From the NCBI GenBank assembly GCA_033851845.1, contig JAWWOH010000083.1, forward strand, positions 5,052 to 69,051: a stretch of DNA of 64,000 nucleotides. Direction: 5' to 3'. The notes beneath the pieces were generated by a model. That model did no database searches and was not told the DNA's origin. It saw only the letters and a list, made by a program, of their open reading frames with translations. Made by a program: the position numbers and the translations under genes. Positions 33,692-41,622 of this stretch are shown here, one piece after another. Position 1 is the stretch's first letter; each line of letters opens with the position of its first letter. This stretch comes from RYN-124 sp033851845. GTDB lineage: Bacteria > Actinomycetota > Actinomycetes > Mycobacteriales > SCTD01.

Positions 33692-34606
33692 CTATGGACA
33701 CCAGCCGGCCGAGATGAGGGCCCGGCGGAGCAGGTCGAGGACGAGCTCCGGTTTGTCGCGGACCCACCACGACAGCAGGCGCAGCACCTTGTCCCCGCCG
33801 ATGACCAGCTCGTCGTGCCGCAGGACATCTGCCTCCCACTGCGTGACATCGCGGTGATGTGATCCATCGATCTCGGCGACCAGGTCGTAGTCGTCCCACG
33901 CGACGTCGAGGTAGTAGCGGCCGTCTGGCCGACGTCGCACGACCTGCCGCGACGGCGCTGGCAGGCCGGAGTGCCGCATCAGCGTGGTGAACCGCAGCTC
34001 AGGCAGCGAGTGCGCTCCGCCTTCCACATCATCGACAGTGATGTGCAGCAGGACCTCCCGGCGGACCGGTGTGAGCCGTCGCAGCACGGTGCGGATCTCG
34101 TGCGGCGTTGCCTTCTTCTGCTGCACCGTCATAGCCACCAGTGCGCGGGCGCGGTCCGGCGTGGCTCGTGATGCCGCGTCAACCACCGAGCGAGCCGGCG
34201 TCGTCCGCAGCGGTTGGGAAGCTCCCAGCACATCGATGAGCGCAAGGTGCCGGCTCTGGACGTAGCGGACCCCGGCTACGGCCGCGGGGCGTGCGCCCCA
34301 CGGTGTGACGACGCACAGACCGCTGAGGTCGCCCATTCCACGGACGCCCGCCGCACCCAGTGATGACTCCCGGGCGATTGCCGCGACGCCTGCAGGCGAC
34401 AGAACCGCCACCCACGCCAGCTGCTGGTCGGTCAGCGGCCCGGAGTGCATGACGACACACCGGCCCGATTTCTGCCAGCGCCCGCTGCGGACGCGGCGGC
34501 GTACCTCTCGACATCTCGCGGTCACCAGCCGCGGAGCGAGGACGCCAGCTTCTTCGGCAAGCTGCTCGGCGTACTGGCGGTGGCGGTCTAGGAATGTCGT
34601 CGGCAT
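33692..34606 (-). CDS. DUF559/AbiEi-like protein with PD-(D/E)XK-type C-terminus
   Basis: A 304-residue protein. The N-terminal about 90 residues resemble the winged-helix start of AbiEi-type antitoxins (RRVRSGRWQKSGRCVVMHSG). The C-terminus YLDVAWDDYDLVAEIDGS...RRHDEL-like segment followed by VLRLLSWWVRDKPELVLDLL fits DUF559, a Vsr-like nuclease relative with acidic residues in a PD-(D/E)XK arrangement. Function unknown; such genes are common accessory genes in actinobacteria. It interrupts cysM-murI, where M. tuberculosis has a rhomboid gene, and is bracketed by two related hairpins, which suggests insertion. Confidence 0.75.
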   Translation of the reverse strand: MPTTFLDRHRQYAEQLAEEAGVLAPRLVTARCREVRRRVRSGRWQKSGRCVVMHSGPLTDQQLAWVAVLSPAGVAAIARESSLGAAGVRGMGDLSGLCVVTPWGARPAAVAGVRYVQSRHLALIDVLGASQPLRTTPARSVVDAASRATPDRARALVAMTVQQKKATPHEIRTVLRRLTPVRREVLLHITVDDVEGGAHSLPELRFTTLMRHSGLPAPSRQVVRRRPDGRYYLDVAWDDYDLVAEIDGSHHRDVTQWEADVLRHDELVIGGDKVLRLLSWWVRDKPELVLDLLRRALISAGWCP

Positions 34607-34678
34607 CCGAGGACGGTGGACGCCGGGAGCGCACGGCGGGCGCCATTCGGCCCGGCTGTGGACGATTGGGCTCGCTGT

Positions 34679-34737
34679 GGATCAGGTCGGAGAATCCCTG
34701 CGCGCGAAAGGTGACTGCCGCTTCTCCAACCTGATCC
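34679..34737. repeat. Hairpin repeat 2 flanking the DUF559-like gene
   Basis: The arms GGATCAGGTCGGAGAA (34679-34694) and TTCTCCAACCTGATCC (34722-34737) pair at 15 of 16 positions around a 27-nt loop. The core matches hairpin 1 at 33633-33691, while the loops differ. It lies upstream of the DUF559-like gene, between it and the next gene. Confidence 0.68.
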
Positions 34738-34784
34738 GCAGCGGAGTCGAGGGAGCGGGTGAGGCTCAGGCGGCGCCCCGGAGG

Positions 34785-35195
34785 TCAGAGGTCGGCGAGG
34801 ACCTGGCGCTTGAAGGGGTCGGGCGCGGGGGCGGGCGCGAGACTTGCCCGCGGGCAGGTGGCCAGCGTCAGGCTGGCGTGCACGAGCAGCTCGTTGCATA
34901 GCCCCTCGACGGTCATCCCGACCGCCACACCGTCATCGGTGATGCTCACCCGGAAGATCGTGACGTCGTACTTGTCCCACGTGACGTGGATCGTGCCGAG
35001 CAGCACCGCGGTGCCGCGCATGCCGCCGGGGCCGTCGAACGGCCCGCTGAACCGCTTGAAGTAGCCGATGTCGTGCGCCCACATGCCGCCGTGCGTCACG
35101 TCGTGCGCCGACACCCAGGCCATCAGCGCCCGGGCGGCTGCCTCCGGCACGACGGCCGAGGGACGGATCACCCGGTCGGTGTCTCCTGTCGCCAT
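34785..35195 (-). CDS. Hypothetical protein
   Basis: A 136-residue cytoplasmic protein I do not recognise. The first 30 residues are hydrophilic, followed by an alpha/beta-looking core: GGMWAHDIGYFKRFSGPFDG, then GTAVLLGTIHVTWDKYDVTIFR, then VEGLCNELLVHASLTLATCP. The ATG at 35195 has AGGAC just upstream; an in-frame extension to 35267 is possible. Divergent from murI, with 70 nt between starts and a dyad at the murI end. It may share that control region. Confidence 0.6.
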   Translation of the reverse strand: MATGDTDRVIRPSAVVPEAAARALMAWVSAHDVTHGGMWAHDIGYFKRFSGPFDGPGGMRGTAVLLGTIHVTWDKYDVTIFRVSITDDGVAVGMTVEGLCNELLVHASLTLATCPRASLAPAPAPDPFKRQVLADL

Positions 35196-35250
35196 GTCCT
35201 GTTCATCGGCATCCGGCCCGGGCCGGTGTAGCCCGAACGGGTTACGTCCT

Positions 35251-35267
35251 ATGGTGATCATCACCAT
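35251..35267. promoter_or_regulatory. 8-1-8 dyad at the murI start
   Basis: A perfect inverted repeat, ATGGTGAT-C-ATCACCAT, ending within the presumed murI start codon (35266-35268). Its inner 7-1-7 geometry (TGGTGAT-C-ATCACCA) resembles the layout of Fur/Zur-family boxes. It could also occlude or define translation starts, since each arm contains an in-frame ATG. The binding protein is unknown. Confidence 0.5.
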
Positions 35268-36078
35268 GGGTAACGACGCGCCGATCGGGGTCTTCGACTC
35301 CGGCGTCGGGGGGCTGACGGTGGCCCGCGCGCTGCTCGATCAGCTGCCCGGCGAGCCGATCGTGTACGTCGGGGACACCGCCCACGGGCCCTACGGCCCG
35401 CTGCCGATCGCCGAGGTGCGCCGGCACGCCCTCGCGGCCATGGACGCCCTGGTGGCGGAGGGGGTCAAGCTCCTTGTCATCGCCTGCAACAGCGCGAGCA
35501 GCGCCTGCCTGCGGGATGCCCGGGAGCGCTACGACGTCCCGGTGGTCGAGGTGATCCAGCCCGCCGTACGCCGGGCGGTGGCCGCGACCCGCAACAACAG
35601 CGTCGGGCTCATCGCGACGGCGGTCACGGTCGCGAGCAGGGCGTACGACGACGCGTTCGCCGCCGCTCCGCAGGTGACGCTGACCAGCGCCGCCTGTCCC
35701 CGGTTCGTCGACTTCGTGGAGCGAGGGGTCACGACCGGCCGGCAGCTGCTGCAGCTCGCCACGCACTACCTGGAGCCGGTCGTCGGCGCGGGTGTGGACA
35801 CCCTCGTCCTGGGCTGTACCCATTACCCCCTGCTGACGGGCATGATCAGCCTCGTGGTGGGGGACGACGTGACCTTGGTGAGCAGCGCGGAGGAAACGGC
35901 GAAGGACGTCTACCGCGTCCTGACGCGGGAGGACCTGGGTCGGGACGAGGACGCCCCGCCCCCGGTGCACCGGTTCCGGTCGACCGGCGATGCCGAGCCG
36001 TTCACCCGGCTCGGCCGCCGGTTCCTCGGCCCGGAGGTCGGCACCGTCGGACGACTCGAGGAGCGGCTGTGCAGCTGA
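35266..36078 (+). CDS. murI: Glutamate racemase
   Basis: A 270-residue cofactor-independent racemase supplying D-glutamate for peptidoglycan. The N-terminal signature is IGVFDSGVGGLTVARAL. The two catalytic cysteines lie in IACNSAS and LGCTHYPLL, with VGDTAHGPYG as the substrate loop. The in-frame ATG at 35251 would add five residues and cannot be ruled out. The stop lies 10 nt inside the next gene, giving translational coupling. The order murI-MBL matches Rv1338-Rv1339. Confidence 0.94.
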   Translation: MGNDAPIGVFDSGVGGLTVARALLDQLPGEPIVYVGDTAHGPYGPLPIAEVRRHALAAMDALVAEGVKLLVIACNSASSACLRDARERYDVPVVEVIQPAVRRAVAATRNNSVGLIATAVTVASRAYDDAFAAAPQVTLTSAACPRFVDFVERGVTTGRQLLQLATHYLEPVVGAGVDTLVLGCTHYPLLTGMISLVVGDDVTLVSSAEETAKDVYRVLTREDLGRDEDAPPPVHRFRSTGDAEPFTRLGRRFLGPEVGTVGRLEERLCS

Positions 36079-36815
36079 CCGTGCTGGGCTGCGCGGGCAC
36101 GTTTCCCGGGCCGCAGTCACCTTGTTCCAGCTACCTGCTGGAGCACGACGGCTTCCGGCTCGTCGTCGATATGGGAGCCGGCTCGCTCGGCGAGCTGCAG
36201 AAGCACATCGGGCTGCTCGACGTCGACGCGGTCTACATCTCGCACCTGCACGCTGACCACTGCCTCGACCTCGTCGCCTACTCCTACGCGCGCCGCTACC
36301 ACCCGGACGGACTCCCGCCGCGGCTGCCTGTCTACGGACCAGCCGGCACCTGCAGTCGCATCTGCGGCGCGTTCGACAGCCCGCCGATGAACGGCCTGCT
36401 CGACGTCTTCGACTTCCATGAAGTGCCGGTCGGTACGACGGAGATCGGGCCCTTCGAGGTCACCAGCGTGCTGAGCAACCACCCCATCGAGTGCCATGCG
36501 CTCAGGTTCTCTGCCGGTGGCGCGTCCCTCACCTACTCCGCGGACACCGGGAACAGCGACGCCCTCGTCGAGCTGGCGCGCGACACCGACCTGTTCCTGT
36601 GCGAGGCGTCCTGGGAGGACGGCCCGCACCAGCCGGAGGGCGTGCACCTGTCCGGTCGTGAGGCCGGCGAGCACGCCGCCCGCGCCGGTGCCCGCCGCCT
36701 GCTCCTCACCCACCTGGTTGCGTGGGTCGACGCCGACGCGATCCGGGCCGAGGCCAAGGCGGCCTACGACGGGGAGCTCGACGTCGCGCAGGCCGGCAAG
36801 ACGTACTCCGTATAG
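36069..36815 (+). CDS. Metallo-beta-lactamase-fold hydrolase (Rv1339-like phosphodiesterase)
   Basis: A 248-residue MBL-fold protein. It opens LTVLGCAGTFPGPQSPCSSYLL, carries the metal motif HLHADHCLD, and has further ligands in YSADTGNSD and LLTHLV. Rv1339, in the same position next to murI, is reported to degrade cyclic AMP as an atypical class II phosphodiesterase, so a cyclic-nucleotide phosphodiesterase is a reasonable guess. GAGGAG precedes the GTG start, which overlaps murI by 10 nt. Confidence 0.9.
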   Translation: MQLTVLGCAGTFPGPQSPCSSYLLEHDGFRLVVDMGAGSLGELQKHIGLLDVDAVYISHLHADHCLDLVAYSYARRYHPDGLPPRLPVYGPAGTCSRICGAFDSPPMNGLLDVFDFHEVPVGTTEIGPFEVTSVLSNHPIECHALRFSAGGASLTYSADTGNSDALVELARDTDLFLCEASWEDGPHQPEGVHLSGREAGEHAARAGARRLLLTHLVAWVDADAIRAEAKAAYDGELDVAQAGKTYSV

Positions 36816-36850
36816 GCAGGAACACCCCGGCGTACGCCGAAGACAGGCCC

Positions 36851-38098
36851 GTGCGCAGACTCGTCACGGCCCTGCTGCTGGTCCTCACCGCCTTCGCGGC
36901 CCCGGGCAGTGGGCAGGCGACCCCGCCGCCCGGGTTCGCCAGCGACAACGTCGAGTGGCTCGGCAACGTGCCGCTGCACGCCGACACCGCGGGTGCACGC
37001 ATCCGCGACGGCTACCTCTACGTCACCAGCTCGCACGAGCTGACGATCTACGACATCGCCGACCCGGTGAACCCCGTGCCGATGTCCACGCTGCCGATCC
37101 CGCAGCAGCCGTACTTCGCCGAGGAGGACGTCGACACCAACGGCAAGGTGCTGCTCATCGGCACGATGCAGTCCCTGCTGGTCATCGACGTCCGGGACAA
37201 GCGGGTGCCCAAGCTGACCGGCGTGCTGCCCGGCGGCGACAGCCACACCATCACCTGCGTTCTCGACTGCACGTGGTCGTACGCGTCGTACGGCCAGATC
37301 GTCGACCTGCGCGACCCCGCCAACCCGAAGGCGGTCGGTGACTGGAAGACCGCGAAGGCGGGCGGACCCGGGACGCAGCACGACGTCACCGAGGTGTCGC
37401 CGGGCATCGTCGTCACCAGCAGCGTGGAGATGTGGGTGCTCGACGCCCGCAAGGACCCGGCGCACCCGAAGGTCATCGCCACGGGCAACACCCCGGACAA
37501 GCGCTTCATCCACGCCAACCTTTGGCCGCGCGGCGGCAAGGACCGGCTGCTCCTCGTCGGCGGCGAGACCGCCGAGACCGGCACCGGCACGTCCTGCTCC
37601 GACAAGCAGGCCGGCGCGTTCATGACGTGGGACACGAAGGGCTGGCAGGCGTCGAGGAAGCTCACGCTGCTCGATTCCTACCGGCCGGCCGTGGACACCC
37701 CGACGACCGGTGGTGCGCTCGCCTACGAGACCTACTGCTCGCACTGGTTCACGCCGCGCCCCGGCTGGCACGACGGCGGCCAGGTCGCCGTCGGGTGGTA
37801 CGAGCACGGGACCCGGCTGCTGCAGGTGAGCAAGAGCGGGAAGATCAAGGAGATCGGCTACTTCGTGCCGGCCGCAACGACCGCGTCGGCGGCGTACTGG
37901 GTGACCAAGGACCTGCTCTACATCCTCGACTACCAGCGCGGGCTCGACATCCTGCGGGTGCACGACGGCAAGGCGCCGGCGGCGATCGCACCGCACGCCA
38001 CCGGCCTTCGGCCCGACCGGGCGCCGGCGCACCTCCGCACGTTCGCGCCCGGCTCGGTGATGGGCGACAAGTGGCGCTGCGGCGGCGTGGCACTCTGA
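36851..38098 (+). CDS. Secreted LVIVD-repeat beta-propeller protein
   Basis: A 415-residue exported protein. The signal peptide is RRLVTALLLVLTAFAAPGSG. The mature protein holds LVIVD-type propeller strands: ELTIYDIADPVNPVPM, SLLVIDVRDKRVPKL, QIVDLRDPANPKAVG and MWVLDARKDPAHPKVI. Several cysteines probably form disulfides. Such propellers occur in bacterial surface proteins of unknown ligand. The GTG start begins the signal peptide; its ribosome site is weak. Confidence 0.85.
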   Translation: MRRLVTALLLVLTAFAAPGSGQATPPPGFASDNVEWLGNVPLHADTAGARIRDGYLYVTSSHELTIYDIADPVNPVPMSTLPIPQQPYFAEEDVDTNGKVLLIGTMQSLLVIDVRDKRVPKLTGVLPGGDSHTITCVLDCTWSYASYGQIVDLRDPANPKAVGDWKTAKAGGPGTQHDVTEVSPGIVVTSSVEMWVLDARKDPAHPKVIATGNTPDKRFIHANLWPRGGKDRLLLVGGETAETGTGTSCSDKQAGAFMTWDTKGWQASRKLTLLDSYRPAVDTPTTGGALAYETYCSHWFTPRPGWHDGGQVAVGWYEHGTRLLQVSKSGKIKEIGYFVPAATTASAAYWVTKDLLYILDYQRGLDILRVHDGKAPAAIAPHATGLRPDRAPAHLRTFAPGSVMGDKWRCGGVAL

Positions 38099-38102
38099 CG
38101 CC

Positions 38103-38798
38103 GTGAGCCAGGACCTCCAGGACGACGTCCTCGAGGACCTCGCGGAGGCGGTCAACTACCGGCGCTGGCTGGTCGACCTCGCGCTGCCGTACCTCGGTGA
38201 CGACCCGCTCGAGGTCGGCAGCGGTCTCGGGCTGTACGCCGCCGACTGGCGCGCGGCAAGGGTGCAGCGGCTGACGGTGAGTGAGGCCGATCCGGGCCGA
38301 CTTGCGTCATTGCGGGAGCGGTTCGCGGCGGACCCCGCGGTAGTCGTGCGTGAGCTGGCCCTGCCCGTTGCCGAGCACGCGTCGTACTCCGCCGTCGTCG
38401 CCTACAACGTCCTCGAGCACATCGCCGACGACGGGGCCGCGCTCGTCGCGTTCCGCGAGCTGCTCCGGCCGGGTGGCCGGGTCGTCCTCGTCGTGCCGGC
38501 GTTCCCGTCAGCGATGAGCCACTTCGACCGCGACATCGGTCACCACCGCCGCTATCGGAAGCGATCGCTGCGGGCGGTCGCCGACGGTGCCGGGTTCGAC
38601 GTCGAGGTGCTCAAGCACGTCAACTGCATCGGCCTGCTCGGCTGGTACGTCGTGGTGAAGCTGCTGGGCGGGCGGCCGCGCACCGGTGTGCTGCTCCGGG
38701 TGTACGACGGCGCGGTGGTTCCGGTGCTGCGCAGGCTGGAGTCGCGCTGGGAGCCGCCGTTCGGTCAGTCGCTGCTCCTCGTCGCCCGCCGCCTATGA
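38103..38798 (+). CDS. SAM-dependent methyltransferase (class I)
   Basis: A 231-residue methyltransferase. The SAM-binding motif I is LEVGSGLGLYAADW, the acidic end of strand 2 is VSEADPGRL and motif post-III is YNVLEHIADDGAAL, followed by LLRPGGRVVLVVPAF. The HFDRDIGHHRRYRKRSLR stretch is shared with methyltransferases encoded near polysaccharide or lipid glycosyltransferases. It follows the LVIVD gene after 4 nt. Substrate unknown. Confidence 0.9.
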   Translation: MSQDLQDDVLEDLAEAVNYRRWLVDLALPYLGDDPLEVGSGLGLYAADWRAARVQRLTVSEADPGRLASLRERFAADPAVVVRELALPVAEHASYSAVVAYNVLEHIADDGAALVAFRELLRPGGRVVLVVPAFPSAMSHFDRDIGHHRRYRKRSLRAVADGAGFDVEVLKHVNCIGLLGWYVVVKLLGGRPRTGVLLRVYDGAVVPVLRRLESRWEPPFGQSLLLVARRL

Positions 38799-38873
38799 GC
38801 GGAGCTTGTGTCCGGTGCCGCGCGACGAAGGAGCGCGCGTGCCGGGCGCTAGCGGAGCGAACCAACGAGTGAC

Positions 38874-38879
38874 TAGCCT
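38874..38879 (+). promoter_or_regulatory. -10 element of leaderless rph transcript
   Basis: TAGCCT with a 7-nt gap to the GTG at 38887, identical in sequence and spacing to the element before mec. No Shine-Dalgarno sequence precedes the start. Confidence 0.55.
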
Positions 38880-38886
38880 CCGTCGG

Positions 38887-39630
38887 GTGACTCGCCCCGA
38901 CGGCCGCGCGGCCGACCAGCTCCGTCCCGTCTCCATCACCCGCGGCTGGCTGGACCACGCCGAGGGCTCGTGCCTCATCGAGTTCGGCGGCACCCGCGTC
39001 CTCGTCGCGGCGAGTGCGACCGAAGGTGTGCCGCGCTGGCGCAAGGGGTCGGGCCTCGGCTGGGTGACGGCGGAGTACGCGATGCTGCCGAGGGCGACGC
39101 ACACCCGTAGCGACCGCGAGTCCGTACGTGGTCGCATCGGTGGTCGCACTCACGAGATCAGCCGGTTGATCGGGCGCAGCCTGCGGGCCGCGATCGACCT
39201 CTCCCAGCTGGGCGAGAACACCGTCGCGATCGACTGCGACGTCCTGCAGGCCGACGGTGGCACGCGCACGGCGGCGATCACGGGTGCGTACGTCGCGCTG
39301 GCCGATGCGTGCGCGTTCCTCAACCGTCCGCAGGCGATCGTGCGCAGCGTCGCAGCGGTGAGCGTCGGCATCCTGGACGGCGAGCCGCGGCTCGACCTGC
39401 CGTACGTCGAGGACGTCGCGGCGGACACCGACATGAACGTCGTCGCCACCGGCGACGGCGAGATCATCGAGGTGCAGGGCACTGCGGAGGGTCAGCCGTT
39501 CTCCCGCAAGGAGCTCGACGCGCTCATCGACCTGGCGCTGGCCGGGATCGTGTCGCTGTCGCAGCTGCAGAAGTCCGCGCTCGCCGAGCCGCTTCGGCGC
39601 AAGCACACCGGCGACGCCACCGCTCTATGA
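38887..39630 (+). CDS. rph: Ribonuclease PH
   Basis: A 247-residue phosphorolytic 3'-5' exoribonuclease that trims tRNA 3' ends. Signatures: RPDGRAADQLRPV, GWLDHAEGSCLIEFG, GWVTAEYAMLPRAT, the RNA-binding RGRIGGRTHEISRLIGRSLR (shown here as one motif) and GDGEIIEVQGTAEG. The GTG at 38887 is preferred because a TAGCCT box lies 7 nt upstream; an in-frame GTG at 38869 is possible. The stop overlaps the rdgB ATG by 4 nt. Confidence 0.94.
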   Translation: MTRPDGRAADQLRPVSITRGWLDHAEGSCLIEFGGTRVLVAASATEGVPRWRKGSGLGWVTAEYAMLPRATHTRSDRESVRGRIGGRTHEISRLIGRSLRAAIDLSQLGENTVAIDCDVLQADGGTRTAAITGAYVALADACAFLNRPQAIVRSVAAVSVGILDGEPRLDLPYVEDVAADTDMNVVATGDGEIIEVQGTAEGQPFSRKELDALIDLALAGIVSLSQLQKSALAEPLRRKHTGDATAL

Positions 39631-40232
39631 GCCGTGTCTTGCTGGCCACCCGCAACGCCGGAAAGGTCGCCGAGCTGCAGCGGATCCTCTCGCCGTACGG
39701 CATCGAGCTGGTCGGCCTCGACGACGGCTTCGAGCCGGGTCCGGAGACCGCGCCGGACTTCGGCGGGAACGCGCTGGGCAAGGCCCGCGAGGCGGCGGCC
39801 CACAGCGGACTTCCGACGGTCGCGGACGACAGCGGGCTGGCCGTCGACGCCTTGAACGGCATGCCGGGCGTGCTGTCCGCCCGGTGGGCCGGCCGGCACG
39901 GCGACGACCTCGCCAACCTGGAGCTGCTGCTAGGTCAGATCGCCGACGTGCCGGCCGATCGTCGTACTGCGCGGTTCGTCTGCGCGGCTGCGGCAGTGCT
40001 GCCCGACGGACGCGAGCTCGTCGTCGAAGAGACGATGGAGGGCCGCATCATCGCCGCACCGCGCGGGACGAACGGGTTCGGCTACGACCCCATCTTCGTG
40101 CCGGACGGCGACACGCGCACGTCGGCGGAGCTGCCGTCCGACGAGAAGGACGCCATCAGTCACCGCGGCAAGGCGTTCCGGGCGCTGGCGCCGCTGCTGG
40201 TCGACGCCCTCGGAGTGACTGACCTGCCTTGA
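39627..40232 (+). CDS. rdgB: XTP/dITP diphosphatase (RdgB/HAM1)
   Basis: A 201-residue house-cleaning pyrophosphatase that removes non-canonical purine nucleotides. Motifs: LATRNAGKVAEL, FGGNALGKAREAA, TVADDSGLAVDAL, GRHGDD and GTNGFGYDPIFVPDG. The ATG overlaps the rph stop (ATGA). The rph-rdgB pair corresponds to Rv1340-Rv1341. Confidence 0.95.
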   Translation: MSRVLLATRNAGKVAELQRILSPYGIELVGLDDGFEPGPETAPDFGGNALGKAREAAAHSGLPTVADDSGLAVDALNGMPGVLSARWAGRHGDDLANLELLLGQIADVPADRRTARFVCAAAAVLPDGRELVVEETMEGRIIAAPRGTNGFGYDPIFVPDGDTRTSAELPSDEKDAISHRGKAFRALAPLLVDALGVTDLP

Positions 40233-40263
40233 CCCGATCCGCCCGGTTGATCACAGTTCCGGC

Positions 40264-41622
40264 ATGAGGTCTCGCGTCCGTCGACTCGCCCTGGTCGCTG
40301 CTGCCGGCTCGCTCGTCATCGCCGGCTCCGCCGTCGCGAAGCCCAGCGGTCCGCCGACCGCGAGCGGAACGTACGAGCGCAACCTCAGTACCGACCCGAC
40401 GACGAGCAACGGGGAGCCGAGCCTGGCGGTGAACCCGCGCAACGACCGCAACGTGGTCGCGACGTACCTGACGAACAACTTCTTCAACGCGCAGGCCATC
40501 ACCTACCAGCAGACGCCGACCGGTCCTGTCGCGGGCCTGCAGGGGTGCAACATCGCCATCAGCTTCGACGCCGGCCGCACGTGGGCGAAGCGGGTGCTCC
40601 CGGTCAACAGCGCCGAGAGCGACCCGTTGATGCCGAACTGCTCCGACTCGCTGGTCGCGTTCGACCGCACGGGACGGCTGTACGCCGTTGCCGCCGTGTT
40701 CAACACCGCATTCGGGTACGGCGAGCACCGCGTGATGACCTCGACCGACGGCGGCCGCACCTGGGGCAAGCCGGTGACGATCGCGCCGAACACGGCGAGT
40801 GCGGGGCAGACGCCGGCACCGACGTCGCCCGGTCACTTCTACAACGACCGGGAGTGGATCTCGATCGACCAGGCGACTGGCGAGGTCTACGTCAGCGGCA
40901 CCCAGGGCTGGTTGGACGCCGACGGCAACAAGGGCATCGTCGTGTGGATGACGAGCTCGCGTGATGGTGGGCGCACCTTCAGCCCGGCGGTTGTCACCGG
41001 CGCCAACGGCAGTGCGCCGATGGCCGCCGGTTTCGGCCTGGTGGCCCTCGCGACGACGACGCCGAATGGTGCGACGCCGGCCGGCGAGTGCACTTGCGAG
41101 GAGGTCCTGGTCAGCCACGACCACGGTCGGACGTTCCAGCGCTTCGGGACGACGATCGCCGATCCCGGCCGCGCCCAGATGGCCGCCAACCCCACCGCCG
41201 CGGACCATGTGGCGATGGTGCTGCCGGACGCCGCCGGCACGTCCTTGCGTGTCTACCGCAGCACGAGCGGGGCGCGGCGCTGGACCGGCCCGACCCTGCT
41301 CGGGCGACCGGGTTCGAAGATCCTCAAGCCGTGGCTGGCCTACGGACAGACCGGGGCACTTGCGGTGGGGTGGCGAGCGCAGCGCGCCGACTCGACGTAC
41401 GACTTCTGGGCCGCGGTGTCGCTCGACGAGGGCAAGACGTTCAGCAAGCCGGTGCGCCTGAGTCGTGACGTGAGCCCGGCGCCCGACTGGTACCTGAGCG
41501 TCGGTGGCGACGACGCGTCGGCAGTCACGCTGACGGGCGACCGGCTGTATGCGTCGTGGGGTGACTGGCGCGGCGGCAAGGGTGAGGACGTCTGGCTCGG
41601 CGGCTTCCGGTTCAGCGGGTAG
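40264..41622 (+). CDS. Secreted sialidase-fold protein with Asp-box (BNR) repeats
   Basis: A 452-residue exported protein. A Sec signal peptide (RLALVAAAGSLVIAGSAVA) is followed by a beta-propeller with Asp boxes SFDAGRTWAK, STDGGRTWGK, SRDGGRTFSP, SHDHGRTFQR and SLDEGKTFSK. The early EPSLAVNPRNDRNVVATY is typical of exo-sialidase-like extracellular proteins. Catalytic Arg/Tyr residues of true sialidases cannot be assigned, so the fold does not prove the activity. The end overlaps the convergent glycosyltransferase gene by 11 nt. Confidence 0.85.
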   Translation: MRSRVRRLALVAAAGSLVIAGSAVAKPSGPPTASGTYERNLSTDPTTSNGEPSLAVNPRNDRNVVATYLTNNFFNAQAITYQQTPTGPVAGLQGCNIAISFDAGRTWAKRVLPVNSAESDPLMPNCSDSLVAFDRTGRLYAVAAVFNTAFGYGEHRVMTSTDGGRTWGKPVTIAPNTASAGQTPAPTSPGHFYNDREWISIDQATGEVYVSGTQGWLDADGNKGIVVWMTSSRDGGRTFSPAVVTGANGSAPMAAGFGLVALATTTPNGATPAGECTCEEVLVSHDHGRTFQRFGTTIADPGRAQMAANPTAADHVAMVLPDAAGTSLRVYRSTSGARRWTGPTLLGRPGSKILKPWLAYGQTGALAVGWRAQRADSTYDFWAAVSLDEGKTFSKPVRLSRDVSPAPDWYLSVGGDDASAVTLTGDRLYASWGDWRGGKGEDVWLGGFRFSG

